This document shows, piece by piece, positions 11,544-21,055 of a DNA stretch of 64,000 bases. Within the stretch, counting starts at the first letter, position 1. The number at the start of each line of letters is the position of its first letter. The stretch lies in NCBI RefSeq assembly GCF_037201915.1, contig NZ_CP147505.1, positions 2,728,001-2,792,000 of the forward strand. Reading direction: 5' to 3'. The DNA is from Haloplanus sp. CK5-1. Lineage in GTDB: Archaea; Halobacteriota; Halobacteria; Halobacteriales; Haloferacaceae. The translations under genes and the position numbers were made by a program. Below the pieces are notes generated by a model. The model had not been told where the DNA came from. It did not search any database and saw nothing but the letters and a program-made list of their open reading frames with translations.

Positions 11544-12308
11544 ATGGACGATCCGCCCTCGGCACGGACGCACTCCCGTATCCACACAGCACCCCGAACG
11601 GACGTCTCGCAAGACCAAGGTTCGTTCCGGATCCACTTCAACTTCCCTGGCCGCGCCGTCCCCGACCACGACGACCACGGCTACGGGCCACTCGCGACCG
11701 TCGTCGAGTCGTTTATGCATCCGGGGACGCTCATCCGGATGCACCAGCACCGCAACGAGGAGATCGTCTCGTGGGTTCCCGAGGCTGTGATGCGTCACGA
11801 CGACCGGCAGGGCAACGAACTCGTCACCGATCCCGAGCACCTGATGGTGATGAACGCCGGCAGTGGCTTCTGGCACGCCGAGGAGACGCTCGCGGACGAC
11901 CCACCCCTACGGATGCTCCAGATATTCGTCCGCCCACACAGTCTCGACCTCGAACCGGGCATTCAGCACGAAGCGGTGCCCGATCCCGTCGCGAACGACT
12001 GGCGCCACCTGTTCGGTCCCAAGGGAACCGACGCCCCGTTGTCCGTCCGCAACGACGTCGACTTCCACGACTGCTGTCTCGATGCCGGGGATACGGTCAC
12101 GCTCCCATCCCGACCGGGCTGGCACACCTACCTGTACGTCTTCGAAGGAGCGGTGGAGGTCGACGACGCGTCCGTCGGATACACCGAGAGCGCACTCGTG
12201 ACCGACGATCGTACCGTCTCCGTCACCGCAACCGACGACTCCACCGTCGTCGCGTTCACGATCGATCCCGACGCCCCGATCACGCGACAGGGCACGATCG
12301 GCCGCTGA
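11544..12308 (+). CDS. Pirin-family cupin protein
   Basis: The 254-residue protein has the pirin bicupin layout. The N-terminal cupin carries metal-binding candidates in HPGTLIRMHQHRNEEIVSWV and the glutamate segment GSGFWHAEE. A degenerate second cupin covers about residues 150-245. Bacterial pirins act as quercetin dioxygenases or redox sensors. The substrate here is unknown. It stands alone between the minus-strand DCC pair and the secretion operon. A TATA-like CATATAG lies about 30 nt upstream. Confidence 0.88.
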   Translation: MDDPPSARTHSRIHTAPRTDVSQDQGSFRIHFNFPGRAVPDHDDHGYGPLATVVESFMHPGTLIRMHQHRNEEIVSWVPEAVMRHDDRQGNELVTDPEHLMVMNAGSGFWHAEETLADDPPLRMLQIFVRPHSLDLEPGIQHEAVPDPVANDWRHLFGPKGTDAPLSVRNDVDFHDCCLDAGDTVTLPSRPGWHTYLYVFEGAVEVDDASVGYTESALVTDDRTVSVTATDDSTVVAFTIDPDAPITRQGTIGR

Positions 12309-12409
12309 GACGCCGGCACTCCGGCTCTCGAGGCCGGTGTGAGTGGAGTAGGCATCCTCATCTAGCGGGCGCACGTTTAAGTTGGCGGGCACCCGTTCGC
12401 CACGTACAG

Positions 12410-14068
12410 ATGTCTGGGGACGCGGCGTCGCGGGGTGGTGGGACGCTGGGCGAACTCCGTCGACGACTCGTCCGGACCTACGAGATGCTCCGCGGGTCGT
12501 CCATCGACGTCCGCCCGTTTCGCCCGGGTGAGGACGGACCACTCGCCAGTTTCGACCTCCCATCCACCCACGAGGAGCGCGACCGCTACTGGGTGAACGC
12601 CCCCTTCGCCTTCGTCGTCATCACGTACGACACGGAGGAGAGCGAGCACCGGTACAACGTTGTCGAACCCGACTTGGACGAGTTCGAATCCGCGCTGCTC
12701 GCCCGGGTTCGGGAAGATATCCGCGACCCCTTGCTCTACCGGGACGTGGACCCCGAGACGGAGGGGACGGTGCTGACGACGGAACTCGAGTCGCTCTTGG
12801 AGGAGTACGGCGTCGACGTGGGGATGGCGACGTTCCACAAACTCCACTACTACCTCGTCCGGGATTTCCGTGGCTTCGGCCGTCTCGACCCGCTGATGCA
12901 CGACCAACACATCGAGGACGTGTCGTGTGACGGCTACGGCCTGCCCATCTTCGTCTACCACGACCAGTACACCGACGTGGGGACGAACGTCGTCTTCGAA
13001 GACCCCGACGAACTCGACAACTACGTCGTCCGCCTGGCCCAGCAGTCCGGCCGGCACATCAGCGTCGGCGACCCCGTAGTCGGGACGACGCTGCCCGACG
13101 GCTCGCGGGTCGAACTCGCCCTCGGCGAGGAAGTGACGCCTCGGGGCTCTGCCTTCACCATCCGGCAGTACGCCGACGACCCGTTCACACCCATCGACCT
13201 CGTCGAGTACGGCACCTTCAGCATCGAGCAGATGGCGTACCTCTGGCTCGCCATCGAGAACAACAAGTCACTCATCTTCGCCGGCGGCACCGCGTCCGGG
13301 AAGACCACGTCGATGAACGCGGTGTCGATGTTCGTCCCGCCGCGGTCGAAGGTGCTCTCCATCGAGGACACCCGCGAACTGTCGCTGTACCACGACAACT
13401 GGCTCTCCAGCGTCACGCGCGAACGCCTCCACGAGGGGGCCGACATCGACATGTACGACCTGTTGCGGTCGGCGCTCCGCCACCGCCCGGAGTACATCAT
13501 CGTCGGCGAGGTGCGGGGCGACGAGGCGGTGACGCTGTTCCAGGCGATGAACACCGGCCACACGACGTTCTCGACGATGCACGCCGACAGTATCGAGACG
13601 GTGATCAACCGCCTGGAGAACGAACCGATCAACGTCCCGCGAGCGATGATCCAGTCGCTCGATCTGCTCTGTGTCCAGCGGCTCACCCGTCTCGAGGGCG
13701 AACGGGTCCGCCGGTCGGCGGCTATCAGCGAGATCGGTGGCGTCGACCAGCGGACCGGCGAACTCGACTACTCCAACTCCTTCACCTGGGACGCCGACAC
13801 CGACACCTTCGAGCGGTACGACAGCTCCCTCCTCGACGAGATTCAGGACGACCGGGGATGGACCCGGACCCGCTTGCTGGAGGAGCTCCGCGACCGACGG
13901 CGGTTCCTCACGGCGCTCCGGGACCGCGGCATCACCGACTACCGACAGTTCACCGCGCTGATCAACGAGTACTACGCCGACGCCGAACGGGTGCTCGACC
14001 GTATCGGCGACATAGACGCCGACGACGGGACGGAGGACGGCGGGACCGACTCCGGTGACCGCGTGTGA
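12410..14068 (+). CDS. Type IV pilus/secretion ATPase (PilB/GspE-like)
   Basis: The 552-residue cytoplasmic motor ATPase has Walker A GGTASGKTT at 292-300, the aspartate box IEDTREL, the histidine box GHTTFSTMHAD (383-393) and Walker B IIVGEVRGDEA. An N-terminal domain of about 270 residues matches archaeal GspE2-type proteins. A TTTAAG box at 12376-12381 lies about 30 nt before ATG 12410. The longer in-frame upstream extension crosses the pirin gene and is not protein-like. Its stop overlaps the GTG start of the PilC-like gene by 4 nt, so the two form a motor/platform operon. No pilin or prepilin peptidase gene is nearby. Confidence 0.93.
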   Translation: MSGDAASRGGGTLGELRRRLVRTYEMLRGSSIDVRPFRPGEDGPLASFDLPSTHEERDRYWVNAPFAFVVITYDTEESEHRYNVVEPDLDEFESALLARVREDIRDPLLYRDVDPETEGTVLTTELESLLEEYGVDVGMATFHKLHYYLVRDFRGFGRLDPLMHDQHIEDVSCDGYGLPIFVYHDQYTDVGTNVVFEDPDELDNYVVRLAQQSGRHISVGDPVVGTTLPDGSRVELALGEEVTPRGSAFTIRQYADDPFTPIDLVEYGTFSIEQMAYLWLAIENNKSLIFAGGTASGKTTSMNAVSMFVPPRSKVLSIEDTRELSLYHDNWLSSVTRERLHEGADIDMYDLLRSALRHRPEYIIVGEVRGDEAVTLFQAMNTGHTTFSTMHADSIETVINRLENEPINVPRAMIQSLDLLCVQRLTRLEGERVRRSAAISEIGGVDQRTGELDYSNSFTWDADTDTFERYDSSLLDEIQDDRGWTRTRLLEELRDRRRFLTALRDRGITDYRQFTALINEYYADAERVLDRIGDIDADDGTEDGGTDSGDRV

Positions 14069-16176
14069 TCGCGCACCTGCTTCCACTCGGACTCGTCGTC
14101 GTCCTCCTCCTCCCCGTCGTGCTCTCCCCGTTCAGTCGACGGGCTGACCTGTTCGTCTCGCGACTGGCCGTCCCGATATTCGGCGACTACGTCGGCGGGA
14201 GTTCACGCAAGGCCCGGCAGCGTTCGCGGATGCGGGCGACACACGCCGGGACGACCCACCGAGTGTTCGCCTCGCGAACGCTGTTTTTCGCCGGATTGGC
14301 CGGCGTCGTCGGGGGCATCCTCGGTGTCTACGTCGCGGTGTGGCTCGTGGACCTCTTCTCGATCAGCCGGGGTGCGATCCTCGCCGTCGTCCCCGGGCCG
14401 CTCTCCGTGCTCGCCGGACTCACTCGCTTGCAGGATCTGACTCCCCTGGGCCTGTTCGTCCTGTTTCTCTTCTTCGGGGCGACCGTCGGTACGGTGCTGG
14501 CAGTCGGGACCTACTGGGCGCGGTGGGCGTACCTCGACCAGTTGGCGACCGCACGGGCGAGCGAAATCGAGGCGACGCTGCCCCGGACCATCGCGTTCGT
14601 CTACGCGCTCTCCCGGAGCGGGATGCCGTTCCCGTCGGTGCTCGCGACGCTCGCCGACAACGACGACATCTACGGCGAGGCCGCCCGCGAAATCGGTGTC
14701 GCAGTCCGAGAGATGGATACCTTCTCGACGGATATCCTGACTGCGCTCAGACACACCGCCGAGCGAACGCCGAGCGAGGGCCTAGAGGAGTTCTCGGACA
14801 ACCTCGCTAGCGTCCTCGGGAGCGGGCGGAACCTGTCGTCGTTCCTTCGCGAGCAGTACGAGCGCTACCAGGAGGAAGCCGAGTCCCAACAACAGCAGTA
14901 TCTCGAACTCGTCGCGACCTTCGCCGAGGTGTACGTGACGGCCTTCGTCGCCGGTCCCCTCTTCCTGATCACCATTCTCGTCGTCATCGGCCTGGTCATC
15001 GAGGACACGCTCACGCTCGTCCGGATCATCGGCTACGTCGGCATCCCGCTGGCGAGCGCCGCTTTCGTCGTCTACATCGACAGCCTGACTCAACACGAGA
15101 CGGCGATGACGAACGTCAGCCGCGACGCCGACGTGGCCACCGCAGCCGCGGCAAGCGGTGAGAGGGACACGTCGACCGGACCGCCGACACCGCCCGTCTC
15201 GGACGGCGGCGAGACGGTCGACCACTGGCGGCGAAACGCCGCTCGACTCGCAGCCTACGACCGACTGCGCACGCTACGGGCGTGGACGAAACACCCGCTC
15301 CGGAGCGTCCTCGAACGACCGTGGATCAGCCTCGTCGTCACCGTTCCCGTGGGAGTGCTCTGGATCTTGGCTCGCTCCGTCCCCATCCCGCTCGGCCCGT
15401 CCGCGCTCCAGACACTCGACCAACCGGTCATCGAGGCGTCGCTGTTCGCGATGATCGTGTTCGCCGCCCTCCACGAGACGCACAAGCGGCGAGTCAGGCG
15501 GCTCGAACGCGCCGTCCCCGACTTCCTCGACCGCCTCGCGAGCGTCAACGAGGCGGGGATGACCGTCGTCGAGAGCATCCAACGGGTCGCCGGCACCGAC
15601 TTGGGTGGCCTCGAAGCCGAAGTGGACCGGACCTGGCGGGATATCCAGTGGGGGACCGACGCGTCGACGGCCCTCAGACGGTTGGCGGTCCGAACCCGCG
15701 TCCGGATGGTGTCACAGGCGGTGACGCTGATCACGAACGCGATGGACGCGAGCGGCGACATCGCACCTGTCCTCCGGATCGCCGCCGACGAGGCCCAAGA
15801 GACACGCCGTCTCAGGCGCGAGCGGCGACAGGAGATGCTCACCTACGTCCTCGTCATCTACATCTCGGTGCTCGTCTTCCTCGGCATCATCGCGGCGCTG
15901 ACCGTCGCCTTCATCCCCGCCGTCCAAGAGGCGGCCGGTGCAGGGACCGGCACGTCGGCGTCGGCTCCCGGCGTCGGCGGCTTGGCCGGCGCGTTCTCCG
16001 GGACGGACGTCGACACCGGGGCGTACGAACTCCTCTTTTTCCACCTGTCGGCGATCCAGGCGGTCTGTTCTGGCATCATCGCCGGCCAACTCGCCGAGGG
16101 TGGGACGTCGGACGGGATCAAACACGCGGCCGGGCTGCTCACACTCGCCTACGTCGTGTTCGTCCTCGCACTCTGA
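14065..16176 (+). CDS. Type IV pilus platform membrane protein (PilC/TadC-like)
   Basis: The 703-residue polytopic membrane protein has two T2SSF-type halves. In each, a cytoplasmic helical segment (LPRTIAFVYALSRSGMPFPS near residue 175; VPDFLDRLASVNEAGMTVVE near 485) is followed by hydrophobic stretches. Further membrane segments lie at the N-terminus, around 75-150, 290-340, 410-460 and 600-703. It anchors the pilus-assembly ATPase encoded just upstream. The GTG start sits inside the overlap GTGA with the preceding stop codon. The duplicated architecture is standard for haloarchaeal TadC homologues. Confidence 0.9.
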   Translation: MIAHLLPLGLVVVLLLPVVLSPFSRRADLFVSRLAVPIFGDYVGGSSRKARQRSRMRATHAGTTHRVFASRTLFFAGLAGVVGGILGVYVAVWLVDLFSISRGAILAVVPGPLSVLAGLTRLQDLTPLGLFVLFLFFGATVGTVLAVGTYWARWAYLDQLATARASEIEATLPRTIAFVYALSRSGMPFPSVLATLADNDDIYGEAAREIGVAVREMDTFSTDILTALRHTAERTPSEGLEEFSDNLASVLGSGRNLSSFLREQYERYQEEAESQQQQYLELVATFAEVYVTAFVAGPLFLITILVVIGLVIEDTLTLVRIIGYVGIPLASAAFVVYIDSLTQHETAMTNVSRDADVATAAAASGERDTSTGPPTPPVSDGGETVDHWRRNAARLAAYDRLRTLRAWTKHPLRSVLERPWISLVVTVPVGVLWILARSVPIPLGPSALQTLDQPVIEASLFAMIVFAALHETHKRRVRRLERAVPDFLDRLASVNEAGMTVVESIQRVAGTDLGGLEAEVDRTWRDIQWGTDASTALRRLAVRTRVRMVSQAVTLITNAMDASGDIAPVLRIAADEAQETRRLRRERRQEMLTYVLVIYISVLVFLGIIAALTVAFIPAVQEAAGAGTGTSASAPGVGGLAGAFSGTDVDTGAYELLFFHLSAIQAVCSGIIAGQLAEGGTSDGIKHAAGLLTLAYVVFVLAL

Positions 16177-16219
16177 TCCGTCGCGGCACGTATATGTGCG
16201 CCGCGCCACGCGAGGGTAC

Positions 16220-16861
16220 ATGGACCGACCGGATCCACGGACCACCTACGACCGCATCGCGGACCACTTCGCCGCGACGCGCGAACATCCGTGGCCGGAG
16301 ATAGAGTCGTTCGTCGCCGACGCCGAGCCGACTTCGCTGGCGCTCGATGTGGGGTGTGGCAACGGTCGCCACGCCGAGACTCTCGCCGACCGCGCCGACC
16401 GCGTCGTCGGCCTCGACGCCAGCAGAGGGCTCTTGGAGACCGCGCGACGACGATACGTAGACCGGGGACACGACTTCGGCTTCCCGCTCGTTCAGGGCGA
16501 TGCCGCCCGGCTCCCCCTCTCGGCCGACCGGTTCGGCCTCGGCGTCTACGTCGCGACGCTCCACCACCTCCGACCACGGGCGACCCGGATCGACAGCCTC
16601 GACGAACTCGAGCGCGTTCTCGCGCCGGGCGGACGAGCGCTCGTCTCCGTCTGGAGTACTACCCACGACCAGTTCGACGCCGACCGAGGGTTCGACACGA
16701 CCGTCGACTGGACGCTCCCGGACGGCGAGACGGTCCCGCGGTACTACCACATCTACAACCCCGAGGAGTTCGACCGCGACCTGTCCGCGAGTTCGCTCGT
16801 CGTCCACGATGCCTTCCGGGCGAGCGGCAACTGTTACGCCGTCGTCGGGCCGGGCGACTGA
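16220..16861 (+). CDS. Class I SAM methyltransferase, Trm9/ABH8-like
   Basis: The 213-residue Rossmann methyltransferase has SAM-binding motif I LDVGCGNGRHAETL and acidic loop VVGLDASRGLL, with a catalytic-region segment VYVATLHHLRP. The N-terminal TYDRIADHFAATREHPWPEIESF is characteristic of the Trm9 group, which methylates wobble-uridine side chains on tRNA in eukaryotes. In Haloferax, Trm112 activates several related methyltransferases. tRNA modification is therefore plausible but not shown. I chose ATG 16220 because the family signature starts within ten residues of it. Confidence 0.82.
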   Translation: MDRPDPRTTYDRIADHFAATREHPWPEIESFVADAEPTSLALDVGCGNGRHAETLADRADRVVGLDASRGLLETARRRYVDRGHDFGFPLVQGDAARLPLSADRFGLGVYVATLHHLRPRATRIDSLDELERVLAPGGRALVSVWSTTHDQFDADRGFDTTVDWTLPDGETVPRYYHIYNPEEFDRDLSASSLVVHDAFRASGNCYAVVGPGD

Positions 16862-16954
16862 CGCGCCGCGAACCGCCGATCCGCCCCGGCGCTCTGGGGA
16901 CGCGACCGCACAGACGTGGAGGACTTAACCCCCCGGCGGGAGTACGTCCACTCG

Positions 16955-18091
16955 ATGAGCGATATCGACACCGACTACGACTATGACTACGACGTCGCCG
17001 TCGTCGGCGGCGGGCCGGCCGGTCTGACCGCCGCGCTGTACGCCACCCGACTCGGTCACGACACCGTCGTGTTGGACCGCGGTGGCGGGCGAGCGGCGAT
17101 GATGCAGGACACCCACAACGTCATCGGCGTCACCGAAGACGTCTCGGGCGTCGAATTCCTCGCGACGGCGCGCGAACAGGTCCAGTCGTACGGCGCGACC
17201 TACCGCCGGGCGTTCGTCTCCGGCCTCGACAGGGACGACGACGGCCGGTTCCGACTGGAGACCGACGACGCGACGCTCGCCGCCGACCGCGTCGTCCTCG
17301 CGACGGGGTTCAGCGACTCGCGTCCCGATCCGCCGCTCCCGCCGACGGGCCGGGGGCTCCACTACTGTCTCCACTGCGACGCCTACATGTTCGTCGACGA
17401 GCCGGTGTACGTGATGGGCCACGGTGACAGCGCCGCCTACGTCGCGATGATCATGCTCAACTTCACCGACGAGGTCGACCTGCTCACCCGCGGCGACGAT
17501 CCGACGTGGAGCGACGAGACCGGCGAGATGCTCGACGCCCACCCGATCGACGTGATTCACGAGGAGATCAGCGGCATGAACCGCGGCTCGGACGGGTGGC
17601 TGGAGAGTTTCGAGTTCGAGGACAGCGTGGGGCCACGTCCCACGGGCAGCGAGGGACGCGGTCACTCGGGCAGTCGGCCTCCGGCCGACGACAGCCGGAC
17701 GGAGTCCGGCGACGGTACCGTCCGCGAGTACCGCGGTGGCTTCCCGATGTATGGATCGGAGTACAACGCCGGCCTGGCCGACGACGTCGGCTGCGAGCGC
17801 AACGACGACGGCACGGTCGTCGCGGACGACCACGGCCGGACGAGCGTCGACGGCGTCTACGCCGTCGGTGACCTCGTGCAGGGCCACAACCAGATCCCGG
17901 TGGCGATGGGGCAGGGTGCGAAGGCCGGTATCGCCATCCACATGGACCTGCGGGCGTTCCCGCGCAGCCTCGACGAGATCGAGGAACGGGGTGCGGTCGA
18001 CCCCGACGAGGTGCCGGCGATATCCGAGGCGCTCCGGGAGCAGGCACGGGCGTTCCGCGAGGGCGAGGCCACCGCCGCGGCCGACGACTAA
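16955..18091 (+). CDS. Thioredoxin-reductase-like FAD/NAD(P) oxidoreductase
   Basis: The FAD-binding GxGxxG motif VAVVGGGPAGLTAALYA follows a short Asp/Tyr-rich leader. The redox pair is CLHC in HYCLHCDAYM, at the place of the thioredoxin-reductase CxxC. A second nucleotide-binding region (VYVMGHGDSAAYVAMIM) and the C-terminal FAD signature DGVYAVGDLVQGHNQIPVAMGQG follow. A Gly/Ser/Asp-rich loop of about 40 residues (near 220-260) interrupts the NAD(P) domain and is probably a halophile-specific insertion. The start at ATG 16955 fits a CTTAAC box 28 nt upstream. The protein partner is unknown. Confidence 0.88.
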   Translation: MSDIDTDYDYDYDVAVVGGGPAGLTAALYATRLGHDTVVLDRGGGRAAMMQDTHNVIGVTEDVSGVEFLATAREQVQSYGATYRRAFVSGLDRDDDGRFRLETDDATLAADRVVLATGFSDSRPDPPLPPTGRGLHYCLHCDAYMFVDEPVYVMGHGDSAAYVAMIMLNFTDEVDLLTRGDDPTWSDETGEMLDAHPIDVIHEEISGMNRGSDGWLESFEFEDSVGPRPTGSEGRGHSGSRPPADDSRTESGDGTVREYRGGFPMYGSEYNAGLADDVGCERNDDGTVVADDHGRTSVDGVYAVGDLVQGHNQIPVAMGQGAKAGIAIHMDLRAFPRSLDEIEERGAVDPDEVPAISEALREQARAFREGEATAAADD

Positions 18092-18131
18092 ACGTAACTG
18101 CCTTATCCACCGACCCTGAAGCACGTCGTGC

Positions 18132-18202
18132 GCGCCGGTGGTCTAGTGGTAGGACCTGAGCCTTCCAAGCTCATGGCCCGGGTTCAAATCCCGGCCGGCG
18201 CA
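18132..18202 (+). tRNA. tRNA-Gly, anticodon UCC
   Basis: A 71-nt cloverleaf with acceptor stem GCGCCGG/CCGGCGC and discriminator A at 18202. The anticodon stem TGAGC/GCTCA encloses CTTCCAA, giving TCC. The T-arm loop is TTCAAAT. It reads GGA and GGG. Downstream DNA is noticeably more A/T-rich and full of mobile elements, so this tRNA may be an integration site. Confidence 0.97.
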
Positions 18203-18530
18203 TACCTCCTACTCCCTGTTTTCTCCGAAACCGGTGAAAGAGGTAGAAGCCCGATGAAAGCCTCAGCCGAGGAACGAAAGGACGCACTGGACAAAATGGG
18301 CTGATTAGCCACGCTGAAATCGTTGATCGGTGATAGGTTTCAGAAGTAGTGCTGAATACAGAGCACGAATCGACCACTAGAGAACGAGCCGGACCCATCG
18401 GTACGGACGGATGGTGCACGTAGATACCTGGGGCTCAGCGCAGATACTGCAGGTGTCAGGTACGAATCGGCCGAACTGATTGTCATTTTAATTAAAAAGA
18501 GTACCACCGACAAAATGTTCGGTGGCTATA
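18203..18530. other. A/T-richer spacer after tRNA-Gly
   Basis: I see no gene here. Composition shifts clearly toward A/T relative to the preceding 10 kb. The only clear signal is a TATA-like CTATAAC at 18526-18532 belonging to the next small gene. Confidence 0.55.
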
Positions 18531-18554
18531 ACCGTATGGGTCGTACCCGAATAC

Positions 18555-18737
18555 ATGGAAATATCGTTCAGGTGTCCGTGCAGCTCGGAGGTGAGAGCTG
18601 ACGGGGAGTGGAAGTCGGAGCAGTCCGCCGATCTGACACAGCAGTGCCCGAACTGTGGTGAGGAGTTCATTGTTACCGTTACCTCGCTCGGTAAACCATC
18701 GCCCACAATCAGGGTAGACGGAGGAAATCAGGGGTAG
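18555..18737 (+). CDS. Small zinc-ribbon-like protein
   Basis: The 60-residue ORF starts at ATG 18555, 26 nt after CTATAAC. Its product has two cysteine pairs, CPC at residues 8-10 and CPNCGEEF near residue 34, suggesting a zinc ribbon, followed by a hydrophilic tail. Small CxxCG proteins are abundant in haloarchaea and several act as regulators. I do not recognise this one. The promoter spacing favours this start over the upstream ATG at 18522. Confidence 0.55.
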   Translation: MEISFRCPCSSEVRADGEWKSEQSADLTQQCPNCGEEFIVTVTSLGKPSPTIRVDGGNQG

Positions 18738-18862
18738 CCACGGCTGATAGCCGCAGTATTGACACTGAATCATGGAGTGCTCAGCCCCAAGCCGGGGAGA
18801 CAACGATAGATTTCACGCTTGGTAGTTATAAAAGATACCACGATGACTGTCCGCTGTTCTAT

Positions 18863-19441
18863 ATGACCGATTCTACCGACTCACGCCCGACGGTGTTGAT
18901 TGTAGACGACGAACAGGGCTTAGTCGATGTGTATGCGGCCTTCCTAGCTGATGACTATACCGTACGGACAGCCTACGGTGGGGAGGAGGCACTCGACCAG
19001 TCTAATGAAGACGTCGATGTCGTGCTCTTGGATCGCCGGATGCCCACCATTTCGGGAGACGAAGTCCTCTCAACAATTCGAAATTGCGAGAGCGACTGTC
19101 AGGTTGTTATGGTGACGGCAGTGTATCCAGACTTCGACGTGTTGGATATGGGATTTGGCGGATGTCTCACCAAACCCGTTGATAGCGGCGAGTTACATAG
19201 CGTTGTCGAGCAACTGCTCACGCGGCGTGGGTACGACGAACAGATCCAGAACTATTACCAACTGATCGCCAAACGCGCTGTGCTTGCAGCTGAAAAATCC
19301 GAAAACGAACTCAACGCAAACGACGAATTCACTGCTCTCAAACAGCGAATCGGCGAACTTGGGGCCAAGGTAGATACAGCCATCGGAGAGTTTGATGTCT
19401 CCGACTTTGGAGCATCATTCCGTAAATTAGACAGCTCCTAA
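18863..19441 (+). CDS. HalX-domain response regulator
   Basis: The 192-residue protein has a receiver domain with acidic pocket VDDE, phosphoacceptor D57 in VVLLDRRMP and switch lysine in GCLTKPVD. A C-terminal HalX domain (YDEQIQNYYQLIAKRAVLAAEKS onward) follows. HalX is a haloarchaeal output domain of unknown mechanism that is typically attached to receivers. The gene heads a run with a KaiC-like ATPase and a LOV-containing kinase, all on the plus strand. The kinase is the obvious candidate phosphodonor. Confidence 0.92.
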   Translation: MTDSTDSRPTVLIVDDEQGLVDVYAAFLADDYTVRTAYGGEEALDQSNEDVDVVLLDRRMPTISGDEVLSTIRNCESDCQVVMVTAVYPDFDVLDMGFGGCLTKPVDSGELHSVVEQLLTRRGYDEQIQNYYQLIAKRAVLAAEKSENELNANDEFTALKQRIGELGAKVDTAIGEFDVSDFGASFRKLDSS

Positions 19442-19570
19442 CGATTGGTGCCCTAATTCGTCGAGTGAGTCGTTGGTAGATTAGTCAGTGAGTGATGGGA
19501 ACTCACATAGAATGAAAGTGAAATTTGCGAAGGCATATCAGTGTTGGCACCGTTACTCCGGTAGCTATTT

Positions 19571-21055
19571 ATGCCCATTAATCACACACCAATTTCGCAG
19601 ATAAGTACCGGAGTCGAGGGTCTCGACGAATTATTACGCGGGGGGTTTATCCAGAATCGGATGTATCTGGTCACCGGAGAGCCAGGGACCGCAAAAACGA
19701 CGCTCGCCATGCACTTTCTCCACGAAGGACTTGCCAACGACGAAACAGTCCTCTATATTCACGGGGAAGAATCCGCCGAGGAACTCAAAACCAATGCCGC
19801 CCAATTCGGTATCGATATCAGTGCTGTGGAGTTTCTCGACCTCGGCCCCGATTCGGACTTTTTCACCGAAGATTCGTCTTTCGACCTCGTCGATTCCAGT
19901 GATATCGACCAAGAACGCTACACCGAGGTGATTCACGAGGCAATCGAAGAAATTGACCCCGGACGGGTGGTCGTCGATCCGATCACCCAACTCCGTTATC
20001 TCGAAACGTCCGACTATCACTACCGCAAACGGATCCTCTCGTTCATACGGTTGCTCAAAAAGCGCGGCGTCACGATCCTCGCTACGGCCACACTGGATAC
20101 GAATCAAACCGCGTCCGCAGATATCCGATCCCTGAGTGATGGTGTCGTCACACTCTCCCGTGTCGCCGATGGGCGGCGCATCGAAGTAATGAAAAATCGG
20201 GGTGTAGGCCAGATCGAAGGCGATCACGGAGCCGAAATCCGCTCCAGCGGACTCGAAGTGTATCCTCACATTCGTCCGGAACCGTCCGACCGTGAGTTCG
20301 ATCCGACCCCGGTCGGATCCGGTATCCCCGAACTCGATGAGATGGTTGGCGGGGGGTTCGAACGCGGAACCGTGACCTTCATCACCGGTCCAAGTGGGGT
20401 CGGGAAGACCACGCTTGCGACAGTGTATCTCGTCCAAGCGGCACGACAGCTAGGCAAGTCGGTGATCTACCTCTTCGAGGAACGGATCGAAACGTTCGAA
20501 CACCGATGCCGATCGCTCGGGATCCCGATCGACGAATTGCGGGAGGAGGGACTACTTCTGATCAACGTAATCGAACCGGGGACACTCTCCGCCGAAGAGT
20601 TCTCCCACAAGGTGCGACGAGAGGTCGAAGAGGAAAACGTAGAGACCGTTATGATCGATGGTGTGAGCGGCTACGCCTCGGTGATCAAAGGCAACGAAGA
20701 CGGTCTTGATCGGGACCTACAGTCCCTGACTCGCTACCTTATCAACAGAGAAGTGACCGTCTTCGTCACCGATGCAACGCACCAGGTGACGGGACTGTCA
20801 TCCGCCACGAGCCACAAGATCAGTCAAATCGCAGATAATCTCACGTTCATCAGTTACGTGGAAATTCAGAGTTCACTTCGAAAAGTTATCGGCGTACTCA
20901 AAAAACGAACTGGTGAGTTCGAATCCAGTTTTCGTGAGTTCGAAATCACCGCGGACGGTATCCAAATCGGTGAACCCCTAACGGAATACAGCGGGATCCT
21001 TCACGGCGCACCACAGGCCGGCGGACCACCACAACGGAATCTCGAGTCAGAGTGA
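19571..21055 (+). CDS. Two-domain KaiC-like ATPase
   Basis: The 494-residue RecA-superfamily protein has two KaiC domains. The first has Walker A GEPGTAKTT at 36-44 and the acidic motif HGEESAEEL. The second has GPSGVGKTT at 273-281 and FEERIETFEHR. Archaeal KaiC homologues are widespread signalling ATPases. Circadian function requires KaiA and KaiB partners that I do not see here. Its stop codon overlaps the start of the downstream LOV-kinase gene, so the two were made from one transcript. That suggests the KaiC protein and the kinase act in one signal chain. Confidence 0.92.
   Translation: MPINHTPISQISTGVEGLDELLRGGFIQNRMYLVTGEPGTAKTTLAMHFLHEGLANDETVLYIHGEESAEELKTNAAQFGIDISAVEFLDLGPDSDFFTEDSSFDLVDSSDIDQERYTEVIHEAIEEIDPGRVVVDPITQLRYLETSDYHYRKRILSFIRLLKKRGVTILATATLDTNQTASADIRSLSDGVVTLSRVADGRRIEVMKNRGVGQIEGDHGAEIRSSGLEVYPHIRPEPSDREFDPTPVGSGIPELDEMVGGGFERGTVTFITGPSGVGKTTLATVYLVQAARQLGKSVIYLFEERIETFEHRCRSLGIPIDELREEGLLLINVIEPGTLSAEEFSHKVRREVEEENVETVMIDGVSGYASVIKGNEDGLDRDLQSLTRYLINREVTVFVTDATHQVTGLSSATSHKISQIADNLTFISYVEIQSSLRKVIGVLKKRTGEFESSFREFEITADGIQIGEPLTEYSGILHGAPQAGGPPQRNLESE

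Noticed and set aside
11450-12409. A long in-frame upstream extension of the PilB-like ORF (872 codons in total)
   Set aside because: It runs antiphase through the pirin gene, is arginine/proline-rich and is unlike any protein. ATG 12410 has a well-placed TATA-like box.
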